Assembly: GCA_964019165.1 (NCBI GenBank)
Contig: OZ025267.1
Coordinates: 17,394,079-17,458,078 of the forward strand
DNA from: Mastigias papua
Lineage: Eukaryota; Cnidaria; Scyphozoa; Rhizostomeae; Mastigiidae
Length of the DNA: 64,000 nt
Reading direction: 5' to 3'
Shown: in pieces, positions 22,456-31,701 of the stretch
How the letters are laid out: each line of letters starts with the position of its first letter
Numbering within the stretch: position 1 is the stretch's first letter
Made by a program: the position numbers and the translations under genes
The notes under the pieces: model-generated
The model's database searches: none
The model's input: only the letters and a program-made list of their open reading frames with translations
What the model was told of the DNA's origin: nothing

Positions 22456-22822
22456 TGGTAGGTTGGTTATACAGGTTTTCCTTCCTGGGTGTTTTTATTT
22501 GTGACACCATCACCTAGATGGGCTGTCAGCCAAGACTAAAGAGTCCCATCAACTCTGGTTTGTAATTAGAGTTTTCCTTCTCCTAGACTGAGTGCCTACC
22601 ATGGCTTACGAGCTCAGTCTACCCGGAGCAATGGTTTTCTGGAAGGCGCCATATACTCGCCTTTTGCCCTACTCCTATCTGTTCGAAACGGTTCTGCCAC
22701 GTGAAGGCTAGGAACTGGACTGGACTGTCAGAGGCTATATATTGCGCATGCCATTTGGGGCATTTTTTAGGCATAAGGTGCTCATCTTCCTTAGCCACCC
22801 CGGCTATAATAGTCTTTAGAAC
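22456..22822 (-). other. 5' UTR of second-subfamily R4-like copy F1
   Basis: The start-proximal structure is shared with the first subfamily despite sequence change: helix GATGGG/CCCATC (22517-22522 with 22555-22560), inner GTC/GAC, and hairpin GTGA/TCAC (22501-22513). The distal 250 nt are unlike the first-subfamily leader but almost identical to the leader of 23016-26699. Confidence 0.6.
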
Positions 22823-22823
22823 C

Positions 22824-22861
<38 letters not shown>

Positions 22862-22862
22862 T
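22823..22862 (+). repeat. (TTA)n microsatellite between R4-like copies F1 and K
   Basis: About 13 TTA units. The 150 bp that follow (22863-23015) are the 3' UTR of copy K and contain the fold GCTGCC...GGCAGC in place of the TTGTT hairpin. Confidence 0.95.
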
Positions 22863-23015
22863 GAAAATGTCTTTTTATCTCGGATATGTACAATCAAGCT
22901 GCCGGGAATCATCCCGAAACCGGTGGCAGCAAGAAGGTGTTTTGCTTGTATGCTTACATTAATATACAGTTCAGTGTTCAATACATAATTCTATCTATAC
23001 TGTTCAGGTCTTCTT

Positions 23016-26000
23016 TTATATTGAAAGTGCTTTGCGGAGAATGTGTGCCGTACTTGTGAGGACTATTTTTTGTATTTCTTGTAACTTTGGCTCTCCAGGT
23101 ATTGATTTTAGATGGTTTTGAATTCCCCTTTTAACCATGCCAAGTGCACCAACTACAATAGGTATGACAGTTGTCTTAAGATGCCACATTCGCTCTATCT
23201 CAATTTGAAGGTCTTTATACTTAGATAGCTTATCAAATTCTTTAATAGAAATGTTTCTATCTGTAGGGATTGCCATGTCAACAAGAAAGCATGTTTTGTT
23301 CTTGTGATCTTTAATGACTATGTCTGGCCTATTTGCTTGAATCGATCTATCTGTATGTATTGAGAAGTCCCATAGTATTGTGATGTTCTCTCCTTCCACT
23401 ACCGGTGGGGTTGTATGTTCATACCACTTGGCAGAATGCGACATATCATAATGCTTGCAAATTGTCCAATGTAAGTATTGTCCAACTCTATCATGTCTGG
23501 CTTTATATTCTTTTGGCGTCAGTATAGGGCATCCTGAAACTAGATGATCTATTGTCTCGTCATATTGATCACAAAAGCGGCATTTGGGACTAACCCCATT
23601 TTTCACTATTTTTGACTGGTAATTTCTGGTGGGCAGGCTTTGGTCTTGCGCAGCTATGATAAAACCTTCTGTTTCAGCCTTAAGGCCCGTTGCACGCAAC
23701 CACTGGTGTGTTTTCTCTTGATCAACATCAGCTTGTTGACTACGTTTTGGATATTGACCGTGAAGAGGTTTTCCTTTCCAAGTTTCTAATAGTTTCTTTA
23801 ATCCTTCTTGTTTGACTTTCTTCTTTAGGTTCTTAGCTTGTATTGCACTTGGTAAGTCATCGTCCATTGATGTTTCTATATTTAGCTCGACAGCAAACTT
23901 ACTGCTTTCTTTCTTAACTGAGTGCATTCTTTTGGTCTCTTCATGGGTATTTACTAACTGTAGCATCCAGTCCTTAGTTGTTTCAAGGTATCTTTGTAAG
24001 CCAATTGTTGCTGTTTTCAGGCTTAGTTCTAGTTGAATCAATCCCCTGCCCCCATCCTTCCTTGGAATGTAAAGTTTATCTACGTCAGCCTTTGGATGAT
24101 GCATCCGGTTGAACGACATGAGTTTTCTGATTTTGGTATCAATTTTCTTGATATCGGATAGTGTCCAGTTGACTATGTTAAAGCTGTATGTAACTACGGG
24201 GATGGCTAGAGTGTTTATAGCTTCTATACGATTTGCAGAATTAAGTTCAGTTTTCAGTATTGCACGAACTCTACGGTAACATTCTTTCCTTATCGTTTCT
24301 TTCATTTGGCTATGTTGGATTCCGTCACATTCATTGACCCCAAGATACTTGTAAAACTCTTCTTGATCAAGGTCTCTTATGATCGTGATCCTGTCCAGCT
24401 CTAATGATGTTGATTTTGTCAGCTTACCTCTTTTAAACGATGCTTTTGCACATTTGTCTAGTCCGAATGTCATTCCTATATCATCACTAAATTTCTTTAC
24501 TGTTTGTAGCATTCCCTCAAGCTCATTATCATTCTTGGCAAATAACTTCAAGTCATCCATGTAAAATAGGTGATTAATGTTTCTGTTGTGGATCTTATAA
24601 CCATATCCTGTATCATTCAGTATTTGAGACAGAGGGGCTAACAGGCAAAATATAAGGGGTGATAACGAGTCCCCCTGAAAGATACCACATTTTACATCGA
24701 TGGGGTTTGATCTAAGTGTACCATTTTCGTGTGATAGTATAAGATTGGTTTTCCAAAATGACATATTTACCTTTAAAAAATTGATTATGATTGAAGATAT
24801 CTTTTGTAACTGAAGGGTTTTTATTATCCAATTATGAGGTACGCTATCAAAGGCTTTACGATAGTCAATCCAAGCCATACTGAGCGTTCTTTGCCTGCTT
24901 TTACAATTCTCTATGACCATTCGATTTATTAGAAGTTGATCTTTACACCCATATGATCCTCTTTTGCACCCCTTTTGCTCTATGGGGAACAGATCATTAG
25001 ATTCTATGAATGCATATGTTCTATCAGTGATAATTGAGGTGAGCAGCTTGTATATTGTACTTAGGCATGTAATTGGTCTATAGTTCTTTGGCTGATATGT
25101 TTCTGTAGTTTTGGGGAGCAAGTAAGTCAGCCCTTCTGATAGCCAATCTGGGGTGTTTTCTGGGTTTCTTACGATCTCAGAAAGTAGAACTGCGAGAAGA
25201 TCATGTGTGCATGAGAGTGAATGTAACCAAAAGTTTGTTATTTTATCTACTCCTGCTGACTTCCATTTGTGTGATTTTTTTAGAGCCATTTTGACTTCTT
25301 CGGTGCTTATATCTATCCATTGTTGTTCTTCAATATGTTCTTTACCTTCCTCTATGGTTTTAATCCATTCTGCATTCTCATTGAATGGTCTATCATTACT
25401 CCAAATACCCTTCCAAAACTCTTCGACCTTTTCAATTGGCGGGGTATCCTTTACCGCTACTTTTTCCTTCCCCACTTCTCTGTAAAATTTCCTTGCATCA
25501 GTCTGAAAAATCATATTCTGTCTATAAAACTTTGATCTTCTTTCGTATCTCCGAATTCTCTGCGCTTTGAGCTGCATTTTCTGCTTTATTGTTTCTTTCA
25601 CTGATGCTATATTCTCTTTAGTGAGTTGGTGTACTTTAATCATTCTTCTGCATTTCCTTCCTTTAACATCAATTCCCCTTTGTAATTCACTAATAATAGA
25701 TAGGTCTCCTCGCATTTGCTCTATCTCTTTTTCTATTTTTCCCTTCCATATTGGTTTCATTCTTTTGTTATCTTTTCTCTTCTTACTACCTGTGCATTCT
25801 TCAGTTACTACCTTTGCAGCCGCATATATTAAATTGTTAAGTTCGCTGAGGTTTGGTTCCCTCATTTTTAATATTTCTTTAAGGGCAATGTTCGCCGTTT
25901 TTATTTTTAACTTGGTGTTTTTGTTGCTTTGGATCTTATGGAGGATCTCTCTCTTGTTCATCTCTATATTTTGTACTATTCCCAGCTCCCTCAATATATT

Positions 26001-26699
26001 CTGCCTCATAATCTCAACATCATTAGTTTGAAAGTTTGGTGTTATGCTGTTTGGGTTTTCACTCATTTCTTGGCCCATTTCTTCGACTGTAATTTGCTCA
26101 GTTTCTACATCGTTTGCTTCTTTTGCAACTGTATCTTCGTTCTCTATAATCTGTCTAACTGTATTACCTGTTTCTGTTGTTGATGGTAGATCTTTGTTCA
26201 TACTTGGCACTTTTGTCGTGTTTTCTTTGGATTGAATAGCGATCTCTTTTCTAACTTCTTCTTTAATATTATGAATTTCTATGTCAGTGAGTCTTTTATT
26301 ATTTATAATATCTCTTCTGACATTTGCTAGCTTATTTGCATCAATGTAAGTTCTAACATCTTTGTTATTGCTTCTCCATATCTCATAAGCTCTTGCTGTG
26401 CTGTTTGTTCCAGATGGTTTTTCAAGCGCATGGTAGTAAGCATACAAGACATATCTATATTCCTCTCGTGTCCATTTACTTCTTTTACGGTTTGTTCGTC
26501 TTTGTTGTGATGGTGTGTCTGAAGGGCCAGGGTTGGAATCTTCCTGGTTCTGGTTACCATACAGACTTTCTGTTGAGGAATTTGTTCCAGTCGCCAATTT
26601 TTCGACCTCAGCCTGGTCCATCACTGAGGGACGCGCTCCTTGTTTAACCGCGTGACGAGCGATGCGGGATGATTTTCTTTGATAATTTTCCATGTTCAA
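23016..26699 (-). CDS. R4/Dong-like LINE ORF (copy K), 1227 codons, uninterrupted, second subfamily
   Basis: The longest intact ORF in the window. N-terminus: a basic KSSRIARHAVKQGARPS segment resembling a nucleic-acid or nuclear-targeting stretch (inference), then a Myb-like domain at about residues 74-150 (SKWTREEYRYVLYAYYHALE, AYEIWRSNNKD, NKLANVRRDIINNKRLTD), an acidic linker, a basic region, RT with [43 protein letters not shown] and YMDD near 712, knuckle CRFCDQYDETIDHLVSGC near 1036-1053, and RLE from about 1125 (RPDIVIKD, LVDMAIPTDRN, KEFDKLSKYKDL). All key residues are visible. The start is supported by conservation of MNMEN.QRKSSRIAR in copy F1. It sits between two (TTA)n runs like its neighbours. 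Confidence 0.88.
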   Translation of the reverse strand: MNMENYQRKSSRIARHAVKQGARPSVMDQAEVEKLATGTNSSTESLYGNQNQEDSNPGPSDTPSQQRRTNRKRSKWTREEYRYVLYAYYHALEKPSGTNSTARAYEIWRSNNKDVRTYIDANKLANVRRDIINNKRLTDIEIHNIKEEVRKEIAIQSKENTTKVPSMNKDLPSTTETGNTVRQIIENEDTVAKEANDVETEQITVEEMGQEMSENPNSITPNFQTNDVEIMRQNILRELGIVQNIEMNKREILHKIQSNKNTKLKIKTANIALKEILKMREPNLSELNNLIYAAAKVVTEECTGSKKRKDNKRMKPIWKGKIEKEIEQMRGDLSIISELQRGIDVKGRKCRRMIKVHQLTKENIASVKETIKQKMQLKAQRIRRYERRSKFYRQNMIFQTDARKFYREVGKEKVAVKDTPPIEKVEEFWKGIWSNDRPFNENAEWIKTIEEGKEHIEEQQWIDISTEEVKMALKKSHKWKSAGVDKITNFWLHSLSCTHDLLAVLLSEIVRNPENTPDWLSEGLTYLLPKTTETYQPKNYRPITCLSTIYKLLTSIITDRTYAFIESNDLFPIEQKGCKRGSYGCKDQLLINRMVIENCKSRQRTLSMAWIDYRKAFDSVPHNWIIKTLQLQKISSIIINFLKVNMSFWKTNLILSHENGTLRSNPIDVKCGIFQGDSLSPLIFCLLAPLSQILNDTGYGYKIHNRNINHLFYMDDLKLFAKNDNELEGMLQTVKKFSDDIGMTFGLDKCAKASFKRGKLTKSTSLELDRITIIRDLDQEEFYKYLGVNECDGIQHSQMKETIRKECYRRVRAILKTELNSANRIEAINTLAIPVVTYSFNIVNWTLSDIKKIDTKIRKLMSFNRMHHPKADVDKLYIPRKDGGRGLIQLELSLKTATIGLQRYLETTKDWMLQLVNTHEETKRMHSVKKESSKFAVELNIETSMDDDLPSAIQAKNLKKKVKQEGLKKLLETWKGKPLHGQYPKRSQQADVDQEKTHQWLRATGLKAETEGFIIAAQDQSLPTRNYQSKIVKNGVSPKCRFCDQYDETIDHLVSGCPILTPKEYKARHDRVGQYLHWTICKHYDMSHSAKWYEHTTPPVVEGENITILWDFSIHTDRSIQANRPDIVIKDHKNKTCFLVDMAIPTDRNISIKEFDKLSKYKDLQIEIERMWHLKTTVIPIVVGALGMVKRGIQNHLKSIPGEPKLQEIQKIVLTSTAHILRKALSI

Positions 26700-27066
26700 T
26701 GGTAGGTTGGTTATACGGGTTTTCCTTCCTGGGTGTTTTTATTTGTGACACCATCACCTAGATGGGCTGTCAGCCAAGACTAAAGAGTCCCATCAACTCT
26801 GGTTTGTAATTAGAGTTTTCCTTCTCCTAGACTGAGTGCCTACCATGGCTTACGAGCTCAGTCTACCCGGAGCAATGGTTTTCTGGAAGGCGCCATATAC
26901 TCGCCTTTTGCCCTACTCCTATCTGTTCGAAACGGTTCTGCCACGTGAAGGCTAGGAGCTGGACTGGACTGTCAGAGGCTATATATTGCGCATGCCATTT
27001 GGGGCATTTTTTAGGCATAAGGTGCTCATCTTCCTTAGCCAACCCGGCTATAACAGTCTTTAGAAC
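26700..27066 (-). other. 5' UTR of R4-like copy K
   Basis: Nearly identical to the leader of copy F1 through the whole 365 nt, including GTGA/TCAC (from 26745) and GATGGG/CCCATC (26761-26766 with 26789-26794). Such similarity between leaders of pseudogene and intact copies suggests recent insertion from a common source. Confidence 0.6.
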
Positions 27067-27067
27067 C

Positions 27068-27098
<31 letters not shown>

Positions 27099-27099
27099 C
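27067..27099 (+). repeat. (TTA)n microsatellite between R4-like copies K and F
   Basis: About ten TTA units at the 5' end of copy K and the 3' end of copy F. Confidence 0.95.
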
Positions 27100-27146
27100 T
27101 CATAACGCATACTGTCTATATCAGTAGAAATCGTGTCGTGAGGTTT

Positions 27147-27163
27147 GGTGACAACAAGTCTCC
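27147..27163 (-). other. 3'-UTR hairpin of R4-like copy F
   Basis: Sense strand GGAGAC-TTGTT-GTCACC immediately after the stop codon; five of six positions pair. Confidence 0.55.
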
Positions 27164-30100
27164 TCAAACCTCAAGAAATTTCCTGAGGATCCTTGCAGAA
27201 TATAAGATGGCACTCTTCTGCAATTCCACAACCTTTGTATCAATGCCAATGTCTTCCAGCCTCTTTCTTAATAGTTTTGGAGTAGTTCCTAAGGCCCCAA
27301 TTATAATTGGGATGACTTTCACCTTTTTATTCCAAATCTTTCGTAATTCCCTGGCTAAATCTTGGTACTTTTCGATTTTTTCCACTTCCTTTGAGTCCAC
27401 CCTGCTATCAAAAGGCACAGCAAAGTCAATTATCTTGCATATATTGTTCTTTTTATCAGTTACTATCATGTCAGGCCTTCTCGCCTCAATCTCATGATCA
27501 GTTTGTACTTCAAAATCCCACAGAATATGGAAATCATTGTTCTCACTGACTGCATTTGGCTCATGCTCGTACCATTTCTCTTTAACAACAAACCCGCACT
27601 GTTTGCTGACTTCCCAATGAACCTTCTTCCCAACCCAGTCGTGACGACGCTTATATTCCTTTTGTGCCATCTTACTGCACTCACTCAGAATATGACTAAC
27701 ACTTTCATCACTTTGACCACACATTCTACATTTACTTCCCTGCTGGGTTTTATCTATCTTTGCTTTGATTAAATTCGTTCTGATTGCCTGCTCCTGAGCT
27801 GCCATTATCAACGATTCCGTTTCTCTTTTCAAAGTGCCATCTTTTACCCAAAGCCATTGTTGTTCATCCGCTAGATGTTCCGTCTGCCTGATGAACTGCC
27901 CGTGTAGTATCTTTGCTTTCCAGTTGCTTTGCCTTTCGTGTTTTTTCCGCTTCTTGAATTCATGTTTACTTTCTACTGCTGCTTCCCAGTTTGTAGCTTC
28001 ATCAGCACCTCTTGCAGCACTAACCAGCCTTTCATCACTCATTTTCACGTACTCTTGCAATCTCAATTTAGCCAAATTCACTGTATCCTCGACATTAAGG
28101 AGTCCTCTACCTCCCTCACCTCGAGGTATGTATAAACGGTCAACATTACTCCTAGGATGTAGCGCATTATGCATAGTCATCAACTTTCTCGTTCTTCTGT
28201 CCATTTCCTGTAGATCATTAATGGTCCAGTCAAGGAATGCAGCTGAGTATCTTAATATTGGTATGGCCCACGTGTTGATTGCTTTGATTATATTGCCACC
28301 ATTAAGCTTAGATTCAAGTATTTTCCTTATACGCCTTTTGTATTCTTTTCTAACTCTATCTTTCATTTCTTTCCGCTGTATTTCGTTTGATTGTAATATA
28401 CCTAGATATTTATAACTGTCGTCTTGCTCTAGTGATCTTATTTTTTTGTCATTTGGTAATTCTATTCCGTCTGATTTTACTATCCTTCCTCTCTTCATCG
28501 TCAGAACTGCACATTTGTCTAATCCAAATTGCATGCCTATGTCTTTGCTGAATACTCTCACTGTTTGAACAAGTGAGTCCAATGTCTCTTCAGTTTTGGC
28601 ATATAACTTAAGGTCATCCATGTATAGTACGTGGTTGACTTTCTCTTTACTCCGGGTAAACTCGTAACCAGATTTGATCTTTCTCAAAACATGTGTTAGG
28701 GGAATCATCGCAACAGCAAATAAAAGAGGCGACAGGGCATCACCTTGAAAAATTCCCCTATTGATTTTGACTTCTCCCAGCTGCTGGTTTGCACATGTCA
28801 GTTCAACTCTCCAAGTTTTCATTGTCTTATCAAGGAACTGTTTTATGTTTTCGCTAATACCTAAGCTGTTTAAACACTCCAATATCCACGAATGGGGGAC
28901 CATATCATATGCTTTTCTGTAATCTACCCACCCCATTGATAAATTCTTCTTTCTCCTCCCAGCCTCTTGTAGCACTAATCGGTCAATAAATAGCAAGTCT
29001 GCAGTTCCCATAGATTTCCTTTTACAGCCTTTCTGCTCCTCAGGTAATAGTTTCCCAGACTCTAAGAATATATAGATTTCGTCAGATATTAATCCAGTCA
29101 ACAGCTTCCACACAAGTGGTAAGCAGGTTATTGGTCTATAATTACTTGGTTCTATCCCTTTTGATTTATCCTTTTGAATTAGAACTGTTCTGCCTTTTGT
29201 CATCCATCCAGGTGTATCTCCTTCAAGGCAACGGGTAAGAAACTTAGTCAAATATTTGTGCATGCTGGTAAAATTCTTAAGCCAAAATCCTTGTACCCCG
29301 TCAGGACCTGGTGCCTTCCAGTTAGGAATCTTTCTAAGCATCTTTTTCACCTTTACTTCAGTGATTTCAACTTTCTGTTGCTTTGGTGTATCCTCCATTC
29401 CCATTTTGAAATCATTCATCCATTCTGCTTCTCTGTTATGCTCTACTTTATTACTCCAAATATCTGACCAGAACTTTCTTGACTCGTCTGCATCAGGTAT
29501 GGCATTTTCGTTAGTTCTATCAGTATCATTGTTAAGTTGTTTATAAAATCTGCTTTCATTGTTTCTGAACATCCTGTTTTGTTGGTACTGATTTATTCGT
29601 TGTTGGTATCTTGAGATTTTGGCTGTTTTTGCTTTGATTCTTTGTCTTATTTCTTCCTTAGCTACACGCAGTCCTTTATGTTTGATCTTATATTTTCTTT
29701 CCAAGGTATCTTGATGTCGTTTCTTAATAGTTTTCTTGTCAATTAATGCGTTTACCCTACCTAGATCTTTGTTCATCTCTCTTATCTGTGTGGCTAGTCT
29801 CTTTTTCCACCATGGTTCCTTCCAGTCATGTACCTTTTTCTTTCTGAAACCAAAGATTTCACATACCATAGCCGCACCATAGTATATTGTATCATTCATT
29901 TCTGTGATGTTATCTATTTTAAGCTTTTCTAGTACACCATTAACCTTCTTCACTGTCTCCTTCAGCTTCACTCCGTCTATTCCACTCATTGCTGGTAATC
30001 GAATCCTTGGTTTTTTCTTGACTTTCATCATCATTTTCAACATCTCTCTATCCTCTTCCATTAAAACTACACCATCCTTGATTTTAATCCCATCTACTTG

Positions 30101-30571
30101 CTCATTACGTTCAATTTGTGGATCTTCTCGTTCACTACCACCTCCAGTTGTTGTCATTTCTAAGTCAGGGTCACTTTTTTCTACTATAGATCTAGCTACT
30201 CCACCATATGTGGCATCTTCGATATTCCTTTGTATTTCTTCTAGCTCTAGTGAACTCAGCCACTGTTTCTTAATAATCTGGTTCTTCTGATCAATCAGCC
30301 GTTGTTCTGTGACATTTACCATCTTTCTGTCTTTCCACAACATATGCATTCTTTTCCTATAACCTCTCGTCTTTGGGTCACTCAAATAGAAACATTCCAT
30401 AACTACTCTGTTTTCTTGCTGTGTCCATTTCCTTCTCATCCTCCCAGCAGTAGTTGGATGACGACCGGGCCCATGCTGCTGTGCCATGGGACACCTGCCG
30501 GACGAAGGACTTTCACCATTGTTGGTTCCAGTCCTATTGACGTCGTTGTCTAACATATTGTTTGAACTCAT
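27164..30571 (-). CDS. R4/Dong-like LINE ORF (copy F), 1135 codons, uninterrupted
   Basis: First-subfamily protein. MSSNNMLDNDVNRTG start, Myb-like domain at about residues 43-110 (RRKWTQQENRVVMECFY, GYRKRMHMLWKD, VTEQRLIDQKNQIIKKQW), linker, basic region, RT with [42 protein letters not shown] and YMDD near 648, knuckle CRMCGQSDESVSHILSEC near 948, RLE from about 1032 (RRPDMIVTD, IIDFAVPFDSRV, KEVEKIEKYQDL). All catalytic motifs are present. It is the closest relative of fragment B. The structured leader 30572-30857 and (TTA)n precede it. Confidence 0.88.
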   Translation of the reverse strand: MSSNNMLDNDVNRTGTNNGESPSSGRCPMAQQHGPGRHPTTAGRMRRKWTQQENRVVMECFYLSDPKTRGYRKRMHMLWKDRKMVNVTEQRLIDQKNQIIKKQWLSSLELEEIQRNIEDATYGGVARSIVEKSDPDLEMTTTGGGSEREDPQIERNEQVDGIKIKDGVVLMEEDREMLKMMMKVKKKPRIRLPAMSGIDGVKLKETVKKVNGVLEKLKIDNITEMNDTIYYGAAMVCEIFGFRKKKVHDWKEPWWKKRLATQIREMNKDLGRVNALIDKKTIKKRHQDTLERKYKIKHKGLRVAKEEIRQRIKAKTAKISRYQQRINQYQQNRMFRNNESRFYKQLNNDTDRTNENAIPDADESRKFWSDIWSNKVEHNREAEWMNDFKMGMEDTPKQQKVEITEVKVKKMLRKIPNWKAPGPDGVQGFWLKNFTSMHKYLTKFLTRCLEGDTPGWMTKGRTVLIQKDKSKGIEPSNYRPITCLPLVWKLLTGLISDEIYIFLESGKLLPEEQKGCKRKSMGTADLLFIDRLVLQEAGRRKKNLSMGWVDYRKAYDMVPHSWILECLNSLGISENIKQFLDKTMKTWRVELTCANQQLGEVKINRGIFQGDALSPLLFAVAMIPLTHVLRKIKSGYEFTRSKEKVNHVLYMDDLKLYAKTEETLDSLVQTVRVFSKDIGMQFGLDKCAVLTMKRGRIVKSDGIELPNDKKIRSLEQDDSYKYLGILQSNEIQRKEMKDRVRKEYKRRIRKILESKLNGGNIIKAINTWAIPILRYSAAFLDWTINDLQEMDRRTRKLMTMHNALHPRSNVDRLYIPRGEGGRGLLNVEDTVNLAKLRLQEYVKMSDERLVSAARGADEATNWEAAVESKHEFKKRKKHERQSNWKAKILHGQFIRQTEHLADEQQWLWVKDGTLKRETESLIMAAQEQAIRTNLIKAKIDKTQQGSKCRMCGQSDESVSHILSECSKMAQKEYKRRHDWVGKKVHWEVSKQCGFVVKEKWYEHEPNAVSENNDFHILWDFEVQTDHEIEARRPDMIVTDKKNNICKIIDFAVPFDSRVDSKEVEKIEKYQDLARELRKIWNKKVKVIPIIIGALGTTPKLLRKRLEDIGIDTKVVELQKSAILYSARILRKFLEV

Positions 30572-30857
30572 TATACATCACTTACGTGAGAATGGTTTAA
30601 GCATCACCAAAAAGCGGTGTTTTTCTCTTGACACCATCAATAGGAGAGTTGCCGACCAAGGCTAGAGAGTCCCTCCTACCCATGAGACAGATTAGCCCCC
30701 GCCGGACGCCAACCCGGTACTTCTAGACCTCGGGGAGAGCTGACAGGTACTACACCTTGCTCAAGGGTGACCTGGAGGTAGTTGCAGCTAAGGGTAACCT
30801 CATTATCCCACGTCGAAACTCCACAACCGGATGCAGTTTTTTGTCATACCCAGGACA
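30572..30857 (-). other. Structured 5' UTR of R4-like copy F
   Basis: Same plan as copies D, E2 and G. The hairpin here is TTGA/TCAA (30628-30640), a third variant of the same stem; helix AGGAGAG 30642-30648 pairs with CCCTCCT 30671-30677 with one G-U on the sense strand. In the distal part a CTGCAAC strand replaces CCACAAT and still pairs with GTTGTGG. Confidence 0.6.
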
Positions 30858-30871
30858 TTTATTATTATTAT
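30858..30871 (+). repeat. (TTA)n microsatellite between R4-like copies F and L
   Basis: Four TTA units at the junction. Confidence 0.85.
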
Positions 30872-30920
30872 GTTATTCCTTAAATGTCACAGTTTGTACT
30901 GGTTGCTTCTTCATTGGCCG

Positions 30921-30937
30921 GGTGTAAACAATACACC
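30921..30937 (-). other. 3'-UTR hairpin of R4-like copy L
   Basis: Sense strand GGTGTA-TTGTT-TACACC, perfect 6-bp stem. Confidence 0.65.
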
Positions 30938-30960
30938 TAAGGCATTTCATGTCCCAAAGT

Positions 30961-31537
30961 TCAGATACTAAGTACTTTACGAAGGATCCTTGCGGTCCCT
31001 AATAAGCACGTCTTTTGAAGAGACTGAATATTTATTTTGTCTGAGACGTTTCTGATGTTGTTGACCATTCCTGTTTTGATGGTACCAAGTGCTCCTATCA
31101 CAATGGGTATTACTTCCGTTTTCATTTTCCACATCCGTTGTATTTCAATTTCAAGATCCTTATATTTGCTTTTCTTCTCTATTTCTTTGCTTGATACATT
31201 CTTATCACATGGTACAGTCATGTCTATCAGTTTGCAAATTGAATTTACTCTATCTTTAATTATTATATCAGGCCTGTTTGCACTTATATGTCTATCTGTT
31301 TGCACTGCCATGTCCCACAGCACTGTATGTGTGTCAGTATTAGTTACAGTGTCTGGTTGGTGCTCATACCAATTGTCTCCTGTCTTGATTCCTAGATCTT
31401 TACAAATATTCCAGTGTACAAATGCTGCAGCTTTATTGTGTCTTTCAATGTATTCTACCTTTGCTAATACTTCACACCCTGAGATTATATGATCAATTGT
31501 TTCGGACTGCTTGTAGCATATTCTGCATCTACTATCA
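30961..31537 (-). pseudogene. R4/Dong-like LINE C-terminal fragment (copy L), strongly 5'-truncated
   Basis: Begins at 31537 inside the zinc knuckle (CRICYKQSETIDHIISGC) and runs in one open frame through the RLE (NRPDIIIKD, LIDMTVPCDKN, KEIEKKSKYKDLEIEI) to TGA at 30961. The truncation point joins directly to a long (TTA)n run. Residue choices resemble the second subfamily. Confidence 0.8.

Positions 31538-31597
<60 letters not shown>
31538..31597 (+). repeat. (TTA)n microsatellite, about 20 units
   Basis: 60 bp of pure TTA repeat between copies L and G. Confidence 0.97.
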
Positions 31598-31601
<4 letters not shown>

Positions 31602-31652
31602 ATGTTTGCCATCTCAGACTTCATGTGTCCGGCTTTCTATTCCATGAGAGCG

Positions 31653-31669
31653 GGTGACAACAAGTCACC
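31653..31669 (-). other. 3'-UTR hairpin of R4-like copy G
   Basis: Sense strand GGTGAC-TTGTT-GTCACC, perfect 6-bp stem 32 nt after the stop codon. Confidence 0.65.
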
Positions 31670-31701
31670 AAAGGTCCCACGTTGGTCTTCAGTATGTTTC
31701 C

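Noticed and set aside
22619..22988. ORFs with poly-Asn or poly-Leu runs across the TTA repeat
   Set aside because: They span the 3' UTR, the microsatellite and the 5' UTR of two adjacent R4-like copies and have no coding support.
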